A stretch of 11,400 nt of DNA from Armatimonadota bacterium (lineage in GTDB: Bacteria > Armatimonadota > JAAZEB01): positions 1 through 11,400 of the forward strand of contig DUUU01000284.1 in NCBI GenBank assembly GCA_012841485.1. The letters run 5' to 3'. The notes under the pieces were generated by a model that saw only the letters and a list, made by a program, of their open reading frames with translations, was not told the origin of the DNA and did no database searches. Both the position numbers and the translations under genes were made by a program. This document shows, piece by piece, positions 6,602 through 11,400 of this stretch (the first letter of the stretch is position 1; every line of letters begins with the position of its first letter).

Positions 6602-6901
6602 CGTGTACCGCGCCCGAATCTATCCATTTTCAGCAGGGAATTCCATGCCCGCAACCGCCATGGCAGGCGATTGTAAGGATGCCCTCCTGGTCCAGAGGGT
6701 TCCCACTGATTCGCCAGTCTCTCCACAACTTCTACAGGTAATTGGCGCAGGAACGCCGAAGAAGGGCACCGGCTGGAGCACGTGCCGATTCGGGTTTCGG
6801 GCCAATCGCGCGGGCGCATCCAGACCCCGCGCTCGGGCCTGGTGGCGTCTCGGTCAATCACGACCGGGCTCGGCATGGTAGAGATGGAAAAGAGAATGAA
6901 G
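6602..6901. other. Gene-free stretch upstream of the esterase gene
   Basis: This 300-base stretch separates the infC promoter from the plus-strand hydrolase. Short frames on both strands show no recognisable protein, and no tRNA fold or clear plus-strand promoter was found. The part from about 6782 is in frame with the hydrolase but has mixed third-position composition, so it is probably leader sequence. Confidence 0.5.
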
Positions 6902-8755
6902 ATGGACCGACCTGCGCAGGAGAATCCGCTGCTCTTCCCGTTCCCCGGCCGCCCTATGGCCTTGCCCCATCGCCAGGGCCGGGGGATGCTGTGGGCGATT
7001 CTGATTGCGATACTCTTCGCATGGCGCCCGGCACAAGGCGCGCCCGCGATCTTCGAGCCCTACCTGACGGATACCCCGCCACGCATTCTGGAGGTGCTGG
7101 AGAAGAAGACGGAGGAAGGCGTGGAGATCACCCGCCTGAAGTTCCTCAACCGGGAGTTGCCCACCGGGGAGCAGGTGATCATCTACGGCATCCTGGCACG
7201 CCCCGCGGCGCCCGGCCGGTATCCGGGGGTTCTGGTCTGCCATGGCGGCGGCGGCTACGCGGATGCCTCCGCGCCCGCGGTGAAGGCCTGGGCTAAGAGG
7301 GGCTACGTCTCCTTCTGCCAGGACCAGCCGGGCATCTGCAACATGCGCCAGGCCTCTTCCTCGGGGCCGTGGTCGGCGAAGAAGTGGGGCCTCTTCACCG
7401 TGGAGCCAGACCCCACGTGCAACGTCCTGTTTGATGGCGTGGTCGCGGCACTCAACGGCCTGGCGCTCCTGCGCTCGCAGCCGGACGTGGATCGGTCGCG
7501 CATCGGCGTCACCGGTGGGAGCTGGGGCGGCTACATGACCACCATGGTCAGCGGCCTGGCGGGCGACCGGGTTCGCGCCGCGTTCTCCATATACGGTTGC
7601 GGTTTCTACGATGAGGGCTCGCACTGGAGCCACACGATCGGAGGGTTGCCAGAGGAGACGCGGAAGCGGTGGGTGGAGCACCTCGATGCCGGCCGGCAGG
7701 CGAAGGGGATTCGCGCACACTACTTTATCGCCGCCGCAGCCAACGACTGGTTCTTCTGGCCACATATCGTCATGCGCACGCTCAACGAGATCCCGGCGCC
7801 CAAGAACCTGGTTTTTGCCCCCAACGACAGCCACTGCATCACGGTGCCGGGCGGCACCGGCGGCCCTCCCGCCTTCGACCGGCAGGGTCACCGCACCTAT
7901 ATGGAGATCCTGTGGATGGACTACCACCTGAAGGGGGCCGGCGAGCCCTTCCCTGTCTGCCAGCCCGTCGGGGCACCCCTCCGCAAGGGAGACGCCATCG
8001 AGGTGCGCTTCCGGGTGGCCGGCCCCAAGCCGGTGCGGGATGCCAGCGTTTGGGTGGCCCCGGCCGAGATGCCCTGGCGCCTGAAATGGTGGCGCAAGGT
8101 GGAGGTCCAGCCCGCCGGCGACGGCCTCTACACCGCGCTGCTCCCGGTCGAAGAGACGGAGTATGCCCTGAACTGGTTCGGACTAGCAACCGACGAGCGC
8201 CACATCAGCATCTCCACGCCGATGCAGGAGGTCCAGCCGGCAGCACTCGGCTTCAAGCCGGAAGAGCGGCGCGACGTCCACTTCGCGGAGGACTTCGAGG
8301 GTCCGGAAGCGGCAAAGCGATGGCGCCGCCAATACTGGCCGGAGGAGAAGTATAAGAGTGGCCGCGCGCTCGTCTGCGCGGAGGCCGCACGCGGGGGCAA
8401 GCGGGGCTTGAAGATCACCCAGCAGTTTGCCCTGCGCGGCGATGGCATTCGCGGCGTGGCACTGCGCGCGAGTGGCACGCGCGGGCTCGCCTTCTGGGTG
8501 CGCTCGCCCGGCGGCACCGGCTTCGATGTCCAGCTCATGGGCGAGATGCCGGACGGCAAGCGGATCTACTGGCAATCCAGCCAGCCAGACCCCGGCAAGG
8601 AGTGGAAGCGGATTGAGATCCCCTGGAGCGAGTTCAAGCTCGTTGGCGAGGCGGCCGCCCCGTTCGAGCCCCTCTCACCCGGTCTGGGGCAGATCCGCTT
8701 CGTCACTCCCGAGAATGCCGAGATCCACATCGATGACCTGGAGGCGGTTCGGTAG
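6902..8755 (+). CDS. Exported alpha/beta hydrolase (acetyl-xylan-esterase/dienelactone-hydrolase-like) with C-terminal beta-rich module
   Basis: About 617 residues, counted from the ATG at 6902. A hydrophobic segment (MLWAILIAILFAW, residues 29-41) followed by AQGA indicates export. The alpha/beta hydrolase domain spans roughly 55-350: CHGGGG (113-118) fits the oxyanion-hole region, GGSWGG (205-210) holds the nucleophile Ser207, ANDW suggests Asp282 and NDSHC suggests His311. It probably hydrolyses an ester on a carbohydrate or similar substrate. A linker region leads to a C-terminal beta-rich module (about 460-617; FDVQLMGEM, WKRIEIPWSEF, IHIDDLEAVR) that resembles carbohydrate-binding CBM11/CIA30-like folds. 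The start is uncertain: no strong ribosome-binding site exists, and 6875, 6896, 6956 and 6986 are alternatives, of which 6956 gives the most ordinary signal peptide. The stop is one base from the stop of the convergent membrane-protein gene. Confidence 0.8.
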   Translation: MDRPAQENPLLFPFPGRPMALPHRQGRGMLWAILIAILFAWRPAQGAPAIFEPYLTDTPPRILEVLEKKTEEGVEITRLKFLNRELPTGEQVIIYGILARPAAPGRYPGVLVCHGGGGYADASAPAVKAWAKRGYVSFCQDQPGICNMRQASSSGPWSAKKWGLFTVEPDPTCNVLFDGVVAALNGLALLRSQPDVDRSRIGVTGGSWGGYMTTMVSGLAGDRVRAAFSIYGCGFYDEGSHWSHTIGGLPEETRKRWVEHLDAGRQAKGIRAHYFIAAAANDWFFWPHIVMRTLNEIPAPKNLVFAPNDSHCITVPGGTGGPPAFDRQGHRTYMEILWMDYHLKGAGEPFPVCQPVGAPLRKGDAIEVRFRVAGPKPVRDASVWVAPAEMPWRLKWWRKVEVQPAGDGLYTALLPVEETEYALNWFGLATDERHISISTPMQEVQPAALGFKPEERRDVHFAEDFEGPEAAKRWRRQYWPEEKYKSGRALVCAEAARGGKRGLKITQQFALRGDGIRGVALRASGTRGLAFWVRSPGGTGFDVQLMGEMPDGKRIYWQSSQPDPGKEWKRIEIPWSEFKLVGEAAAPFEPLSPGLGQIRFVTPENAEIHIDDLEAVR

Positions 8756-8756
8756 C

Positions 8757-10766
8757 TCAACCTCCAAAGAAGATGTGGTAGGAGCGGCTGGCCTCCGGTG
8801 AGATCAGCATGCTGAGAAGCGGCCACAAGATCCCGGCGAGGGTGAAGTGGCCGATGATCAGCCCGAGGAAGAACGGGATGCCGCGCCGGTAGAGCTTGAG
8901 ACCGCCCGCCTTCAGGATGATCAGCTTCGCCAGCCAGGCCACGAAGAGCGGGAAGAAGCAGGTCGTGTGATCGCCGTAGGCGGTGGCCAGGAGAAAGCCG
9001 AGCGGGTGGAGCGGGAAGCCTGGCACCCGCGCCCGCACGGCGGCCAGCGCCGAGGCGATCCCGAAGCCGCTGGCGTTGGCGGTAATGCGCGTCCAATCGC
9101 GTTGCGGCGGCGCCGCGATCCGGCTGGCCATCTGCTGGTACTCTTGGCGGGCAACCGTCGCCCGGTACTCCCCCATCCCCCCCGAGGCGGCGTTGCTCCC
9201 GATCTGGTAATAGCCATCCAGGTGTGCCCAGACCGCCGCGCCAAGGCCGATGGCGAACGCCACCCCCAGAGCCACCGCGAGCTTTCGCCGGCCAATCCGC
9301 TCCTGGTCGTTCAGCTTGAGGCTGTCAATCTGGTAGGCTGCCAGCGTCTCGGTCATGTGGTGGCGCGCCAGCCACGCCAGGCTGGAGAAGATCACCATGC
9401 TCCGCACGCCCCCCATGCCGGTGATGCCCGGCACTGTGAGCGCATTCAGGACCATCTCCTTGGGAAGCCCATAGGGATAGATGAACTCCAGCGGCACGCC
9501 CGTCTCGGCGCGAATCCGCGCGTAGACCAGGACGAAACAGCCCAGCACCAGGAAATAGGGGATCGCGACCTCCAGGGCCAGGCCGGCGGCCACCGCCCAC
9601 CCGACGACCACCACGCTGCAGACGCCCAACCCGATCCAGGCAACGCGCTCCTCTCCGGCGTGCGTCCAGGCCCGCCGCCACATCGCCCCCAGGTGCCGGC
9701 GAGCGCCCCAGACAAGCATCAGCCCGCAGGCCAGGTAGGCGCCGGCGCACTGCTCCTGGATGAAGGGATAGCCCGGCTTGTCATATCCGGCGGCCGTGCC
9801 CGCCACGGCGAACGCCTTCTCTGCCAGGTAGAGGAACCACGCCGAGAAGCTGATCTCCAGCGGCACGAAATAGCCGAACCCGATTGCCTCCAGCATGTAG
9901 AAGAGGGTGATGCTCCGCAGCGGAGTCCAGGGCCGGTTGGGGAAGTGGGGCGCGAGGGAGTAGGAGAACTTCGGCGCCGGCACCGTCGGGATGAGCGCGT
10001 GCGCAATGTTGAGCACGTTGAAGAGGACCGCGATGCTGATCCCCGCCCACAGGATCGGACTGCGCAGCAGCGGCTTCCCATCTCCCGTAAAGCGGGAGCC
10101 CCCCTCCGAGGCCAGCGAGAGCGGCAGGTAGAGAAGCGGAAAGGTGAGACGCTCCGAGTGCAGCCACTGCCGGCGCATCAGCAGCATCAGACAGAACGCG
10201 CCCCCGAACAGCGCAAGCATGAAGGGAATCCAGCGAAGGAGCACGGGGAGCCACACGCCCCATGGCACCTGGCCATCGCGCGAGCCCTCGAAGTAGGCCC
10301 GTGCCGCCTCGGCATCGCGCGGCGCGTACCACTCCGGCAACTCCCCGGGGTAGGGCGCCAGATTCGCATCCGACTGGCTCCAGTATTGCAGCGCGACCAG
10401 GTGGGGCAGGAACGCGCGCACGCCATACGCGCCCGACAGCCATACCCCGATGGTGAGCATCATGTAGAGGAGCAACGCCTGCGACCGGCTGGGGCACAGG
10501 CGCGGGTGTATCCGCCGCAGGAGTGGACGCGCCCCCAGGAAGAGAAGCAGCCCCGCGAAGGCAAGCACCGGAGGCACCCCAGAGCTGAGGTAGCGTCCGG
10601 TGATAATCTCTGTGTGCCGCACCAACAGACCGACTAAGACGAGGATCACGGCGCCAGCGGCAATAGAGACCATGGCGCCCTTCCATGTCAGTGACTGTGA
10701 TCGCGATTCCTCTGCAGAGGTCCCGAGCCTGTCGGAGTCGTGCTTCTCGTTATCTGGCATGAGCAT
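8757..10766 (-). CDS. Large polytopic membrane protein, DUF6785/DUF6784-like
   Basis: The 669-residue protein has about 12-14 hydrophobic segments, for example near 31-49, 62-80, 97-117, 171-196, 236-258, 284-304, 374-397, 400-418, 495-515, 602-620 and 630-653. Conserved-looking blocks are WLHSERLTFPLLYLPL (201-216), the QEQCAGAYLA loop (337-346), FIYPYGLPKEM (428-438) and the C-terminal GFPLHPLGFLLATAYG (583-598). These recall the DUF6785 plus DUF6784 architecture common in Armatimonadota and Planctomycetota. Biochemical function is unknown; a transporter, perhaps distantly like oligopeptide transporters, is a guess. The start is the ATG at 10766, with GGA 8 bases upstream; GTG at 10772 and ATG at 10760 are alternatives. 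Its 3' end abuts the esterase gene, and its 5' end is divergent from the last gene. Confidence 0.8.
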   Translation of the reverse strand: MLMPDNEKHDSDRLGTSAEESRSQSLTWKGAMVSIAAGAVILVLVGLLVRHTEIITGRYLSSGVPPVLAFAGLLLFLGARPLLRRIHPRLCPSRSQALLLYMMLTIGVWLSGAYGVRAFLPHLVALQYWSQSDANLAPYPGELPEWYAPRDAEAARAYFEGSRDGQVPWGVWLPVLLRWIPFMLALFGGAFCLMLLMRRQWLHSERLTFPLLYLPLSLASEGGSRFTGDGKPLLRSPILWAGISIAVLFNVLNIAHALIPTVPAPKFSYSLAPHFPNRPWTPLRSITLFYMLEAIGFGYFVPLEISFSAWFLYLAEKAFAVAGTAAGYDKPGYPFIQEQCAGAYLACGLMLVWGARRHLGAMWRRAWTHAGEERVAWIGLGVCSVVVVGWAVAAGLALEVAIPYFLVLGCFVLVYARIRAETGVPLEFIYPYGLPKEMVLNALTVPGITGMGGVRSMVIFSSLAWLARHHMTETLAAYQIDSLKLNDQERIGRRKLAVALGVAFAIGLGAAVWAHLDGYYQIGSNAASGGMGEYRATVARQEYQQMASRIAAPPQRDWTRITANASGFGIASALAAVRARVPGFPLHPLGFLLATAYGDHTTCFFPLFVAWLAKLIILKAGGLKLYRRGIPFFLGLIIGHFTLAGILWPLLSMLISPEASRSYHIFFGG

Positions 10767-10992
10767 GGCCACTTTCCGAGTGTCTGGAGTGTTGACGGGT
10801 TCGCCACCTTGCGCCCGGGATCCTGCGGGATGAGAGGGATCGCGATGGTACCGGGGCTACCTGGGGTGCTGCCCGCGCTCGCTCCCGTGGCAGGAGGCCG
10901 GGCCACCCCGGTCGTATCTACTCTGCAAGATCGCGCGTGAGAGAAGCCCCGGACGAGCCGGCGGCCTCTCGCCGTCGAAACAGGGGGAAGCG
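10767..10992. other. Divergent gap before the last gene
   Basis: The 226-base gap should contain promoters in both directions, but I see no strong -35/-10 pair. ACCGGGG (10850-10856) and CCCCGGT (10906-10912) are inverted repeats 49 bases apart. ATCC-TGCG-GGAT (10820-10831) is a small hairpin beside two further GGGAT-type repeats. Ribosome-binding GGGGGA (10983-10988) precedes the downstream ATG. Confidence 0.35.
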
Positions 10993-11400
10993 ATGAATCT
11001 GCCAGACATCTGGGGCGCGGGCCAACTCCTCGCCTTCTCGGGAATAGAGGGGCATACCGACTGGGAAAAGCCCTTTGTGCTGCACACCGGGGCGAACCCC
11101 GGAGACCTGCTGGTCCGCCTGCCGGTGACCGCCGCGGTCGGCTTCGCGGAAATGCCCCCGCTCCGCTTCCACGCGATCCTGGGGGACGCGATCACCGCCG
11201 AATCGCCCGACGGCGCTTACCGCGCCGTCTTTCTCGACCACCACACCCTCGCCGGAGAGCTGCCCGCGGGCGTGCGGATGACCGTGGATGGCCGTCCGGT
11301 CGGCGAGGAGGCGCTGAGCATGGCGGCCGGGCCGATGAACTTGATCGCCGCGACGCGAGGCCGGCGCTGGGCGCTGCTCCTATCAGACACCGGCGCCGCG
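10993..11400 (+). CDS. Unrecognised protein, 5' part only
   Basis: An open frame runs from the ATG at 10993 through the end of the window without a stop (136 codons seen). GGGGGA lies 4 bases upstream. The visible protein begins MNLPDIWGAGQLLAFSGIEG and continues with PFVLHTGANPGDLLVRLP, GFAEMPPLRFHAIL and GAYRAVFLDHHTL. It has no signal peptide or membrane segment so far, and third codon positions are strongly GC-rich, as in a real gene. The beta-rich N-terminal style could belong to a sugar-metabolism enzyme or a hypothetical family, but I do not recognise it. It is divergent from the DUF-type membrane protein and may share its regulation. Confidence 0.7.
   Translation, partial: MNLPDIWGAGQLLAFSGIEGHTDWEKPFVLHTGANPGDLLVRLPVTAAVGFAEMPPLRFHAILGDAITAESPDGAYRAVFLDHHTLAGELPAGVRMTVDGRPVGEEALSMAAGPMNLIAATRGRRWALLLSDTGAA

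Noticed and set aside
6620..6805. 61-codon minus-strand frame with CRSCGETGES, a possible small zinc protein
   Set aside because: Only one Cys pair is present, there is no ribosome-binding site, and it overlaps the region upstream of the infC promoter.
6854..7927. 357-codon minus-strand open frame opposite the esterase
   Set aside because: It lacks recognisable domains and lies antisense to a gene with a full Ser-Asp-His pattern.
8847..10637. 596-codon plus-strand open frame opposite the membrane protein
   Set aside because: Its translation is rich in R, H, E, P and Q with no family resemblance, and it mirrors a well-supported membrane protein on the other strand; GC-rich DNA produces such shadows.
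1..11400. CRISPR array, insertion sequence, tRNA or rRNA
   Set aside because: No regularly spaced direct repeats, transposase motifs, cloverleaf with a T-arm sequence, or rRNA segments were seen on either strand.

Overview
The window is a GC-rich bacterial chromosomal segment. One housekeeping block, the translation operon infC-rpmI-rplT followed by a XerC/XerD-type recombinase, sits among accessory genes that look like carbohydrate catabolism and uptake. A FAD-dependent oxidoreductase of the FAD_oxidored type, a secreted esterase-like hydrolase, a clan GH-A glycosidase and a large DUF6785/DUF6784-type membrane protein together resemble Armatimonadota, or the Planctomycetota/Verrucomicrobiota-like groups that share these families. 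This assignment is inferred from family recognition and base composition only; there is no rRNA in the window.

Layout. 10-1619: a secreted clan GH-A glycosidase on the minus strand, with a near-consensus promoter and a 3' hairpin. 1809-2171: a small cupin on the plus strand, divergent from the glycosidase. 2172-2440: a dense cluster of hairpins between two convergent genes. 2441-3841: the FAD oxidoreductase (minus). 4035-4970: the tyrosine recombinase (minus). 5120-6601: rplT, rpmI and infC (minus), driven by a TTGACA-N17-TATACT promoter. 6902-8755: an exported alpha/beta hydrolase with a C-terminal beta-rich module (plus). 8757-10766: the polytopic membrane protein (minus), which meets the hydrolase tail to tail with one base between stop codons. 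10993 to the window end: the 5' part of an unrecognised gene (plus).

How the parts may work together. The operon supplies IF3, L35 and L20. IF3 most likely starts at an AUC codon behind a strong Shine-Dalgarno, the type of rare start that lets IF3 control its own synthesis. The intergenic regions before rpmI and rplT can fold and may carry L20 feedback sites, but this is not shown. The glycosidase, cupin, oxidoreductase, esterase and membrane protein could jointly serve breakdown, uptake and oxidation of plant- or biofilm-type polysaccharides. They are not in one operon, so this rests on gene content rather than on linkage.

No CRISPR array, insertion sequence, tRNA, rRNA or clear novel defence system was seen. 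The least explained items are the hairpin cluster, the DUF-type membrane protein and the truncated last gene.
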